DNA of 61,432 nucleotides from JBAQMG01 sp049302575 (GTDB taxonomy: Bacteria > Bacillota > Desulfitobacteriia > Desulfitobacteriales > Desulfitobacteriaceae): assembly GCA_049302575.1 (NCBI GenBank), contig JBAQMG010000093.1, positions 1 to 61,432 of the forward strand, given 5' to 3'. The translations under genes and the position numbers were made by a program. The notes beneath the pieces were generated by a model. That model saw nothing but the letters and a program-made list of their open reading frames with translations. It did not search any database and was not told the origin of the DNA. Shown here one piece after another: positions 31,384-39,259 of the stretch; the stretch's first letter is position 1, and each line of letters begins with the position of its first letter.

Positions 31384-32880
31384 ATGAAAAAAACATTCTT
31401 GCTTGCAAGTTTTTCACTTATACTAATCGTGATTTTAGCTCTGAAACAGGGCGAAAATCCGGTATGGGGCACCTATCAAAAGGAGTATTTTAACGAGCAA
31501 ATTTCAAAGTTGCATGTTGAGTTTGGAACGGCGAATGATGAAAAGATAAAAAAAAAGATTCAGCAAGAAATTGCTGATTATCAAAATCGTCAGCCTGAGA
31601 TTATTAATCTCATCCTTCCCAATGGTAAGATCGAGCGCTGTAAAACTTGTCATATTGGTATTGAAGAAATATCAAACTCTCATCCAAGCAATACGTTTGG
31701 GTGTGTGGTTTGCCACGGAGGGAATCCTCTGTCGCTTGACGAATCGATCGCTCATGCTCAAATGTATGGGGGTGGCCAGCCTAGTTCTTTAAATGTAGCC
31801 TCGTTAAGTTGCGGGGGAACAGGGGCGAATGGAGTATTGTGTCATAGTGGTAACCAGGAACAGGCGAAAAATGAAGCTGATTTAGTCAAAAATTCGATTA
31901 TGTCTACAAAGGCTGGAGAGTTAAGTGTTGTACGCATGATGTTTGGATTAGACAAAACAAAGGATGTTCCAGGACTCGCAAAGGGACGGGTGGCATCTCT
32001 TTACCCTAATCCCCTGCAGGGACGACCTGATGAAAACGTCTTTAAACAGGACTGCCTGAGTCAATGTCATCAAAGTGGGGGAAATCTGCCCGTACCCACT
32101 AATAATCCTCAACAAAGGACTGTTCAGAGCAACGAGAATAGCGTATCAAACGATAAAATACAAGGTAATGGTTGTGCAGCATGTCATGTTTTGACCAATC
32201 CTACTCATACGTATATTGGTGATGATACGACAATTAAAGCGAATAATATCGATCACGGAATGCTTCATCGTCTAACGACTCAAATTCCGTACACTCAGTG
32301 TAACCAGTGTCATAACCAAGGGAACCATGATGCACTTAATATGGGATTCACCATTAGATCCGATATGGCCAAGGTTACAAGAGATTGGACCGCGGGAGAT
32401 TTGACTTGGACGGATCGCTTGAGTGATTATTATTTGCCAGGCGAACTTTTTGCAAGGTGTGAAGTTAGTCTGGACTGCATTGATTGTCATACAAGGCAGG
32501 ATGTCATGGGGGATGGCGAATTTTACACATCCCAGCATGATGCAGTTCATATCCAATGTTTCGATTGTCATGGAACCAAGGAAAAAATTCCACTAACCAA
32601 GAAAATTGAGAATTCAAATGATCTGGCCTATGAAGAGCAAATAACAAATCCCCAATTCCCTGCGCTACAAATTGGGGATGAAATACTGATGACTGCTAAA
32701 GGGGAAGAGTTGCCCTTCTTACGTCATAATGGACAAAATTGGATTCAGAGCAGTCGTGTTACTGGAAAAACATTCAAAATACCCTTAGTTTTTGGCAGTA
32801 AATGCAAGCAAGTTCTCACTGAACAAGGGGCAGATTTTTGCCATAAATGTCATGATAGGAGTGCCTTAAACCCAGACTAG
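31384..32880 (+). CDS. multihaem cytochrome c with unusual haem motifs
   Basis: A 498-aa exported cytochrome with an N-terminal uncleaved or cleaved signal (residues 1-20). Seven classical CxxCH sites are present (CKTCH, CVVCH, CAACH, CNQCH, CIDCH, CFDCH, CHKCH). In addition there is a CxxxCH site (CLSQCH) and a widely spaced C-x9-CH (CGGTGANGVLCH), both of which might bind haem. The gene begins two bases after its upstream neighbour and closes the operon. It probably accepts electrons from the Rieske/cytochrome b module outside the membrane. Confidence 0.85.
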   Translation: MKKTFLLASFSLILIVILALKQGENPVWGTYQKEYFNEQISKLHVEFGTANDEKIKKKIQQEIADYQNRQPEIINLILPNGKIERCKTCHIGIEEISNSHPSNTFGCVVCHGGNPLSLDESIAHAQMYGGGQPSSLNVASLSCGGTGANGVLCHSGNQEQAKNEADLVKNSIMSTKAGELSVVRMMFGLDKTKDVPGLAKGRVASLYPNPLQGRPDENVFKQDCLSQCHQSGGNLPVPTNNPQQRTVQSNENSVSNDKIQGNGCAACHVLTNPTHTYIGDDTTIKANNIDHGMLHRLTTQIPYTQCNQCHNQGNHDALNMGFTIRSDMAKVTRDWTAGDLTWTDRLSDYYLPGELFARCEVSLDCIDCHTRQDVMGDGEFYTSQHDAVHIQCFDCHGTKEKIPLTKKIENSNDLAYEEQITNPQFPALQIGDEILMTAKGEELPFLRHNGQNWIQSSRVTGKTFKIPLVFGSKCKQVLTEQGADFCHKCHDRSALNPD

Positions 32881-33000
32881 GTTCCCTGCTTCAGGGGGAT
32901 TACCGAACGGCTGAATCTTGCGTACTCCTACGATATTAAAACTCCCCGCCCTAGAGAAAATCGTCTTAGTTGACGGTGAAGAAAGGAAAGGAAAGGAATT

Positions 33001-33816
33001 ATGGTTAAAGTCAGGGTGGCCTTATGTCAAATGAAGATCGGAAATAAGAAGGAAGAAAATTTAAGTAAAGCCAAGCTCATGCTGGAAAAGGCCGCTGATG
33101 ATGGGGCTGAGATAGTCATGCTTCCTGAAATGTTTAATTGTCCTTATGATATTAATTATTTTCGTGAGTATGCAGAGCAGTTACCCTCTGGAGTTTCAGG
33201 GAAAATGCTGGCTGAGGTGGCCAAAAATAAGGGTATTTTCATTATTGGAGGGTCTGTACCGGAACTTGGAGAGGATGAGGTGCTTTACAATACCTCTCTG
33301 ATTTTTAATTCAGCCGGAGAAGTTATTGGTAAACATCGCAAAGCACACCTTTTCGATGTACAAGTCAAAAATGGAATTAAATTTATGGAGTCTAAAGTTC
33401 TGAGTAGTGGTAATCAGGTGACCTTAGTAGATACACCATGGGGAAAAATCGGGGTGATGATCTGTTATGATATTCGTTTTCCTGAATTTTCACGGGTGAT
33501 GGCCTTATCAGGAGCCCAAATGATTTTTGTGCCGGCAGCTTTCAATCTTACAACGGGTCCGCTTCATTGGGAGACCTTGTTCAAAAGTCGAGCTCTGGAT
33601 AATCAGGTATTTGTACTCGGTAATTCTCCAGCGCGTAATGAGCAAGCCGATTATGTTGCCTATGGTCATTCTATTGTAGTCAATCCATGGGGGCAGATCA
33701 TTCGAGAACTAAATGAAGGTGAAGGGATCTTGGCTGTAGAACTCGATTTAGAACAGATTTCGGAAGTGAGAGAGGCCTTGCCAGTTTGGCAACAACGCCG
33801 GATAGACCTTTATTAA
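33001..33816 (+). CDS. carbon-nitrogen hydrolase (omega-amidase/Nit2-like)
   Basis: A 271-aa nitrilase-superfamily enzyme with the catalytic triad visible as Glu in LPEMFN, Lys in GKHRKAHLFD and Cys in MICYDIRFPE. The sequence around YDIRFPE matches omega-amidases that hydrolyse alpha-ketoglutaramate or ketosuccinamate. AAAGGAAAGGAATT precedes ATG. A short CCCTG/CAGGG hairpin just after the multihaem gene separates it from that operon. PlsC follows 18 bp later. Confidence 0.88.
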   Translation: MVKVRVALCQMKIGNKKEENLSKAKLMLEKAADDGAEIVMLPEMFNCPYDINYFREYAEQLPSGVSGKMLAEVAKNKGIFIIGGSVPELGEDEVLYNTSLIFNSAGEVIGKHRKAHLFDVQVKNGIKFMESKVLSSGNQVTLVDTPWGKIGVMICYDIRFPEFSRVMALSGAQMIFVPAAFNLTTGPLHWETLFKSRALDNQVFVLGNSPARNEQADYVAYGHSIVVNPWGQIIRELNEGEGILAVELDLEQISEVREALPVWQQRRIDLY

Positions 33817-33834
33817 AGGTGAGGAGGGACTAGC

Positions 33835-34548
33835 TTGATTAGAGCGATCATTTGGTTTGTCTGGTTTGGACTCCGTACCTTGGCTACAACTTTTTTCTTA
33901 TTACTAATCTATATTCTGGAGATTTTAGGGAAAAAGGAGGGAATAGAAGCCATAGTTGAGCAAACAGCTCGAAGTTGGGCCAGATCACTTGTTCTGATTA
34001 CTGGCAGTAAAGTTGAAGTTGTAGGAGCAGAATTAGTGCCCCTTCAAGATCCAGTTCTTTTTGTGGCTAATCATCAAGGTAATTTCGATATTCCTTTGAT
34101 GCTAGGTTTTGTACCTGGAGCTAAAGGCTTTATCGCTAAAAAAGAAATGGAAAAGTTTCCCATAATAAGTACTTGGATGAGAAGAATGCATAGTGTTTTT
34201 TTAGATCGAAAAAATCTGCGAAAATCCTTATTAACTATGCGAGAAGCCATAGAAATTTTAAAAGAAGGCTATTCTTTAGTCGTCTTTCCCGAGGGAACTC
34301 GCGGCAAAGGAAAGCCGATGGCTGAATTTAAACGGGGAAGCTTGGGGATCGCTGAAAAAGCCAAGGTTCCTGTGGTTCCGGTAACGATCATTGGTTCCTA
34401 TAAAATAATGGAAGGAAATGAGGGGTTTAAAATTAAACCTGCTAAGGTAAAGATTATTATAGCTAAGCCGATTCAACCGGGAGAACTCGAAGAGGGTCAA
34501 GATTTAGCCAACGTTGTTAGAACTATTATCCAAGGAAATTTGAATTAA
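33835..34548 (+). CDS. plsC: 1-acyl-sn-glycerol-3-phosphate acyltransferase
   Basis: Transfers an acyl group to lysophosphatidic acid in phospholipid synthesis. The 237-aa protein has an N-terminal membrane helix, the catalytic HX4D box in NHQGNFD and the FPEGTRGKG motif. Starts at TTG 33835 with GAGGAGGG upstream. Length is standard. Confidence 0.9.
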   Translation: MIRAIIWFVWFGLRTLATTFFLLLIYILEILGKKEGIEAIVEQTARSWARSLVLITGSKVEVVGAELVPLQDPVLFVANHQGNFDIPLMLGFVPGAKGFIAKKEMEKFPIISTWMRRMHSVFLDRKNLRKSLLTMREAIEILKEGYSLVVFPEGTRGKGKPMAEFKRGSLGIAEKAKVPVVPVTIIGSYKIMEGNEGFKIKPAKVKIIIAKPIQPGELEEGQDLANVVRTIIQGNLN

Positions 34549-34608
34549 ATACTGGTTTAAGAGTAAGAAATAATTTAAAATATCGAACCTCGATTAATGG
34601 AGAGTGCA

Positions 34609-35277
34609 ATGGAGTTTGATCTTAGTCCGATAATCTTATCCCTAAAAGTTGCCACTGCTGCAATAGTGCTTGTTGTTTGTTTTTGCGTCCCGATAGCAGG
34701 ATTTATGGCTAAACGTGAGTTCTGGGGTAAGGATCTTCTAGAATCAGCGATAACCTTACCGTTGGTACTGCCACCATCGGTAGTTGGGTTCGTATTGCTC
34801 TATCTCTTCGGCAAAAACGGCCCACTGGGTAGATTACTAGAGCATTATTTTCACTATCAGGTCGTGTTTTCCCTGTCGGGTGCTGTGATAGCTGCTGCGG
34901 TTGTTTCTTTTCCCCTAATGTATCAAGCGCTTAAAGCGGCTTTGGAAAGCGTCGATGTGAATTTAGAAAAAACGGCACGTACACTAGGTGCTCGTGAATT
35001 GAAGATCTTTTTCACTGTGACTTTTCCTCTTGCTAGGAATGGTTTTATTGCTGGTTTTGTTTTAGCGTTTGCTAGGTCCTTAGGTGAATTTGGTGCTACT
35101 TTGATGATCGCAGGAAATATTCCCGGTAGAACTCAAACCATGCCCCTAGCCATTTACTTTGCCAGTGATGCCGGTGAAACTAAAGCAGCGAGTGGATTAG
35201 TTATGATAATGACCGCTTTTAGTTTCTTGGTAATCTACGGCTTGAATCGTTGGAAGAGGAAGACAACGCGCTTCTAG
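34609..35277 (+). CDS. modB: molybdate ABC transporter permease
   Basis: A 222-aa inner-membrane permease with five helices. It carries the ModB/CysT-type sequence LPLVLPPSVVGFVLLYLFG and the coupling loop EKTARTLGA...FFTVTFPLARNG that docks on the ATPase. GGAG six bases before ATG 34609 favours that start over 34597. No substrate-binding modA gene is in the window. Molybdate is the likely cargo, serving the molybdopterin enzyme encoded upstream, though tungstate is possible. Confidence 0.85.
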   Translation: MEFDLSPIILSLKVATAAIVLVVCFCVPIAGFMAKREFWGKDLLESAITLPLVLPPSVVGFVLLYLFGKNGPLGRLLEHYFHYQVVFSLSGAVIAAAVVSFPLMYQALKAALESVDVNLEKTARTLGARELKIFFTVTFPLARNGFIAGFVLAFARSLGEFGATLMIAGNIPGRTQTMPLAIYFASDAGETKAASGLVMIMTAFSFLVIYGLNRWKRKTTRF

Positions 35278-35314
35278 GGAAGACAGGGCGATACCAAAGG
35301 AGGGGTGATGATCA

Positions 35315-35983
35315 GTGATTAAAGCAAGGTTTAATAAGAGATTACCCAGTTTCGAACTTCAAATCGATATCACTCTGAACAACGGTATTTTAGCTGTGGT
35401 TGGCCCTTCGGGAGCAGGAAAGACTACTTTATTACAGTGTATTGTTGGACTTCAAAAACCTTCAGTGGGAGAAATAAAAATCGGAAACAGACTGATTTTT
35501 TCCGTGGAACAAGGAATAAACCTTCCTGCCAGAAACAGACGAATTGGTTATGTATTTCAAGATTATGCTTTATTTCCCCATATGAACGTTGAAAAGAACG
35601 TGATCTACGGCATGTCCAAAGAAAATAACACTCCTCACAAAATCCTCTCGGTTTCCAGTGTCTTAACTATGCTTAAGATTGATCACTTACGGAAGCGTTA
35701 TCCTAGAGAGATTTCGGGGGGAGAAAAACAGAGAGTCGCACTTGCACGGGCTTTAATGACTAGACCGGAACTTTTACTCTTAGACGAACCTCTCTCAGCT
35801 TTGGATCAGGATACAAGAAGAACGCTTCAACAAGAACTGCTCAAGCTACAAAGACAATGGCAGATTCCGATTATTTTAGTTACACATGATACAATAGAGG
35901 CTGAGCTGCTGGGTGATCAGATTATCAGAATAACCTGTGGTAAACAAGAAGTAGTTAAGAAATCGCCTCTAGTTGTTCTTTAA
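35315..35983 (+). CDS. modC: molybdate-type ABC transporter ATPase, short form
   Basis: A 222-aa ABC ATPase with Walker A GPSGAGKTT, Q-loop VFQDYALFPHM, signature ISGGEKQRVALAR, Walker B LLLLDEPLSALD and the switch His in VTHD. It ends soon after this domain and so lacks the C-terminal molybdate-binding (TOBE/mop) regulatory domain of full ModC proteins (about 350 aa). GTG 35315 follows AGGAGGGG. Pairs with modB 37 bp upstream. Confidence 0.82.
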   Translation: MIKARFNKRLPSFELQIDITLNNGILAVVGPSGAGKTTLLQCIVGLQKPSVGEIKIGNRLIFSVEQGINLPARNRRIGYVFQDYALFPHMNVEKNVIYGMSKENNTPHKILSVSSVLTMLKIDHLRKRYPREISGGEKQRVALARALMTRPELLLLDEPLSALDQDTRRTLQQELLKLQRQWQIPIILVTHDTIEAELLGDQIIRITCGKQEVVKKSPLVVL

Positions 35984-36061
35984 TATTGTATAGCAAAATA
36001 ATAGTTAGTCCTACTCTCCCAAAATGCCAAATCCTTATTGATTGCTGTTTTCTGTCCATTC

Positions 36062-36091
36062 ATAGGGGTACTTTGTACCCCTATTTGTGTT
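36062..36091 (+). terminator. terminator after modC
   Basis: ATAGGGGTAC (36062-36071) pairs perfectly with 36075-36084 around TTT, then TTGTGTT. The rest of the 296-bp gap to the kinase gene is AT-rich without a clear gene. Confidence 0.75.
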
Positions 36092-36279
36092 ACTAAAATT
36101 CAGCAGTACTGCATAGTTACATCCAAACCAAAAAAACAAAAGTTTAACTGACATATTATTGCAAAAACTACAATTTTAATTCTGGATATTTCGATTATAT
36201 TTGTAATTATTAGCAAACTTAGCGAATAACTAGATATAACTATTTGCTTTTAAAGTATCACTATCAGTGGAGGTAATTA

Positions 36280-37740
36280 ATGACCGAAATTTTCCAGCTT
36301 AATACCCTCAGTCTCTACTTTATCTATGGTCTCTCGTTTTACACGATGGGTATCGCTGTGACTATGCACTACCGTAGTTACAGTAGATTTAGCTTAGCCT
36401 ACAGCATGCCCTTTCTGGCGGCTTTTGGTCTGCTTCACGGTTTAAGTGAATGGGGCAGTGTCTTTATTCCAGCAAATATTCCTAATATGGACATGCATTC
36501 TTCATTGAATGCCATTGCTCTTCAACGTATATTACAGTCCATCTCTCTATTATTTCTATTTTGTTTTGGTATTAAGTTAATTTCTGATTCGCCTAAACAA
36601 AATCGATTATGGTTTATCTTACCCATAGCCGCTTTTCTGGCCTGGCTAATTCAATTCGCTAGGTTTATCCCCCTCTTGGGAACGAGTGAACTTAAGCTTT
36701 GGCTTTTGAGTAGTGAAAGTTGGACCCGCTATTTATTGGCTTTTCCAGCTGGCATTTCTACAGCTTACGGTTTGTTTCTACAACTTCGCGAGACGAAGAA
36801 AATTAATGACAAATCAGTATTGCGTAATTTATGGGGATCCATCGCCGCCTTTTTCCTCTTCGCAATATTTAGTGGTTTAGTAGTGTCTCACCCGCTTGGA
36901 TGGCTGGATCAGATAATCAACGCTGAAACCTTTCGGCGGACAACTCTGCTACCGATTGAGGCTTTTCGTACGGTCGCAGCTTTACTGGCTACTTGGTTTA
37001 TTACTCGTTTGTTAACCATCTTTTACCTGGAAGAACTGCGTAAAGTAGCGGAGTCTCGTAATTTGGAAACAGTTTATCGAGAGAGAGAAAGATTTGCCCG
37101 TGATCTTCATGATGACGTGATCCAAAGTATCTACGGTGTCGGTCTGGAATTACAAACAACTACTTATATGTTGGACGAAAACCATGAAAAAATACTCATG
37201 AAAGTCAACTGGGCCATTAAAAGTCTTAATCAAGTGATTCAGGCAATCCGTGCCTATATTCGGCGGCTGGAGACAGATGACAGTGAACAGGATCTTAGGA
37301 CACTGTTGAGCACAACGATAGACCATTTCCGGGAATTCACTGGACCAGAGATTATCTTCAATTATCAGGTTAAGCATGAATCACGTCTTCAAGAAGCTCT
37401 CTTGCAAGAGGATTGGCGACAACAAATTCGACAGATTGTGCGTGAAGCTTTGAGCAATGTCCTCCACCATGCTAAGGCTTCCGAAGCCTATGTCGATGTG
37501 TCGTTGAAAGGTGATCTTTTCAGGTTAACTATAGAGGATAACGGCCTTGGTATACCTTCGACAGTAGTATCCTCCTTTCAATCCAACCTTGACACTATCC
37601 AATACATAGAACGGACAAAGGGAATAAGTTTGGGTTTAAAGAATATGAGGGATAGGGCGCGATTGCTGGGCGGTACTTTAAACATCATCTCGCAAAAGAG
37701 TATGGGTACGAAGGTTGAACTTTCTATTCCCTTAGGCTAG
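36280..37740 (+). CDS. sensor histidine kinase, NarL-type system (HisKA_3)
   Basis: A 486-aa membrane kinase. The N-terminal half has about seven hydrophobic helices (residues 10-245) that probably sense a membrane or redox signal. The H-box RFARDLHDDVIQSIYG carries the phospho-acceptor His277. The ATPase domain shows EALSNVLHHAKAS and DNGLGIP. GGAGG precedes ATG. Its response regulator follows 122 bp downstream. The signal is not evident. Confidence 0.87.
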   Translation: MTEIFQLNTLSLYFIYGLSFYTMGIAVTMHYRSYSRFSLAYSMPFLAAFGLLHGLSEWGSVFIPANIPNMDMHSSLNAIALQRILQSISLLFLFCFGIKLISDSPKQNRLWFILPIAAFLAWLIQFARFIPLLGTSELKLWLLSSESWTRYLLAFPAGISTAYGLFLQLRETKKINDKSVLRNLWGSIAAFFLFAIFSGLVVSHPLGWLDQIINAETFRRTTLLPIEAFRTVAALLATWFITRLLTIFYLEELRKVAESRNLETVYRERERFARDLHDDVIQSIYGVGLELQTTTYMLDENHEKILMKVNWAIKSLNQVIQAIRAYIRRLETDDSEQDLRTLLSTTIDHFREFTGPEIIFNYQVKHESRLQEALLQEDWRQQIRQIVREALSNVLHHAKASEAYVDVSLKGDLFRLTIEDNGLGIPSTVVSSFQSNLDTIQYIERTKGISLGLKNMRDRARLLGGTLNIISQKSMGTKVELSIPLG

Positions 37741-37862
37741 AAACGGTAAACCGTTAATAAACAAAGCATAACAACAAGATTTATCACATAAAGACAGTAC
37801 AGATGTCACGTGTCAATATTCTTGGAACCTGTAAGATTCTGAATGGAAAGAGGTAAGAAGCC

Positions 37863-38513
37863 ATGGTGAGGATTAGGGTATTAGTTGTAGATGACCATGA
37901 GATTGTCAGGCTGGGATTGACCCATCTGTTAGAACAGTACCCTGATTTCGCGAATGTCGACAGCGCTAGCAATCTAGCTGAAGCTTTATCCAAAACGGAG
38001 CAAGTTCGCCCGGATGTTATAATCATGGATGTTCGACTCAAAGGAGACAGCGGGATAGAAGCCTGCCGTGAAATCTGTAAACGCTTACCGGGAATGAAAG
38101 TGATTATGCTTACTTCGTTCAGTGAGGAGGAGATGGTGATGGATTCCATCTATGCTGGGGCGAAAGGTTATATCTTAAAAGATGTAGGAAACGATGAAAT
38201 AATCAGGGCGATACGTGCAGTTTTTCGAGGCGAAGCACTCTTGGATCCGGTAGTTACAAATAAACTCTTGGAACGTATGCGACGGAATGGGCAAAAATCC
38301 AATGATCCTTTGGAACAACTAACCGAGCGCGAAAGAAAAATACTAATCTGTATTGCTGAAGGAAGGACAAATCGTGAAATTGCTGAACAAATCTCTCTTA
38401 GTGAAAAAACGGTTCGCAATTATGTAAGCAGTATTCTGACAAAGCTTAACTTCTCTAATCGTGCCGAGGCGGCAGCCTTTGCTGCACAGCGCAACCTTAT
38501 AAACCGACCATAA
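37863..38513 (+). CDS. LuxR/NarL-family response regulator
   Basis: A 216-aa regulator: receiver domain with acidic pair DD at 10-11, phosphorylatable Asp56 in IIMDVRLKG, Thr in MLTSFS, and Lys in GYILKD. The C-terminal HTH is LTERERKILICIAEGRTNREIA...VRNYVSSIL at about 150-195. Partner of the adjacent kinase. Possible target sites are two TTGTC/GACAA dyads upstream of the small membrane-protein gene at 38795. Confidence 0.9.
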   Translation: MVRIRVLVVDDHEIVRLGLTHLLEQYPDFANVDSASNLAEALSKTEQVRPDVIIMDVRLKGDSGIEACREICKRLPGMKVIMLTSFSEEEMVMDSIYAGAKGYILKDVGNDEIIRAIRAVFRGEALLDPVVTNKLLERMRRNGQKSNDPLEQLTERERKILICIAEGRTNREIAEQISLSEKTVRNYVSSILTKLNFSNRAEAAAFAAQRNLINRP

Positions 38514-38519
38514 CTTTGC

Positions 38520-38547
38520 AGCCTAAGAAATTAGGTTCTTTTTTTTG
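38520..38547 (+). terminator. terminator after the response-regulator gene
   Basis: AGCCTAA (38520-38526) pairs with TTAGGTT (38531-38537), followed by a run of nine or more T. Confidence 0.7.
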
Positions 38548-38615
38548 CCCGATGCTCAACCTTAAACTAAAACATTTTATGTTACTAAAGTCCCTAAAAA
38601 AATAATTTCTATCAT

Positions 38616-38727
38616 ATTGTCAAGGGACAATCTGGTAGCCGCATATGATTAATTAAAGAGAAGGGAGGGATAAATGTACTGGTGAATCTTAAAGTGACTA
38701 ACTGAACGTAGTTGGACAAAAATTGTC
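38616..38727. promoter_or_regulatory. pair of TTGTC/GACAA inverted repeats
   Basis: ATTGTC-AAGG-GACAAT occupies 38616-38631. GACAA-AAA-TTGTC occupies 38715-38727. The two sites share the pentamer in opposite arrangement, and both lie upstream of the 93-aa membrane protein. This suggests a regulator site, perhaps for the neighbouring NarL-type protein. Confidence 0.4.
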
Positions 38728-38794
38728 TGCAACGGGTGATGATTCAAGTAATAGAACTTAGAATCCAGATCAGAAAAACAGGGGAGGAATTGTA

Positions 38795-39076
38795 ATGGAA
38801 ATGACATTAATACTTGTAAATCTTGGTTTGGCTTTTATATTCGGAATCTACCTCTCGTTCCACTTCTTTTTCTACCGTTTGAAAATCGGCAAACCTTGGC
38901 GTTGGCTGGGCGGTATCGTTGGTGGTTTAATTGTCGGGACATTAATGGCTATCATTGATTTCTGGATTATCTGGCCACCTGCCAGCATATTATCAGTAGT
39001 TGTGGGATTTGCCTTGATGTTACTGATTGTTAAAATCCTGATCGGTTATCCTAAGCTGTGGCAGTCTGACAAGTAA
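38795..39076 (+). CDS. small membrane protein, 93 aa, unknown
   Basis: Three hydrophobic helices (about residues 4-27, 36-58 and 62-84) separated by short basic loops (RLKIGKPWRW). GGGGAGGAATTGT precedes ATG 38795. I do not recognise a family. It stands alone between a two-component system and htpG. The paired dyads upstream hint that it is regulated by that system. Confidence 0.65.
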   Translation: MEMTLILVNLGLAFIFGIYLSFHFFFYRLKIGKPWRWLGGIVGGLIVGTLMAIIDFWIIWPPASILSVVVGFALMLLIVKILIGYPKLWQSDK

Positions 39077-39176
39077 TTTAACTTCGCAAGTGAAAGTAAG
39101 TATTTTCACCAGATTCGCCCGTTGCAATTTCTCACGTCCAAAGTTAATAAAGAATCCAGATTTAGTTAATTGTGTT

Positions 39177-39205
39177 TTGCAGTTTTTCTTAATATGTATT
39201 AAACT
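39177..39205 (+). promoter_or_regulatory. probable htpG promoter
   Basis: TTGCAG (39177-39182) and TAAACT (39200-39205) with a 17-bp spacer. A palindromic TTAATA-TG-TATTAA overlaps the -10. No CIRCE element is visible. Confidence 0.5.
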
Positions 39206-39259
39206 AATATGTAAAGAAAAAAATAATTTTAGCAAACGACTAGGAGGCAAAAGGAAAAA

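Noticed and set aside
36062..36084. ATAGGGGTAC inverted repeat as a regulator site
   Set aside because: It follows modC, has a three-base loop and a T-rich tail, and so fits a terminator.
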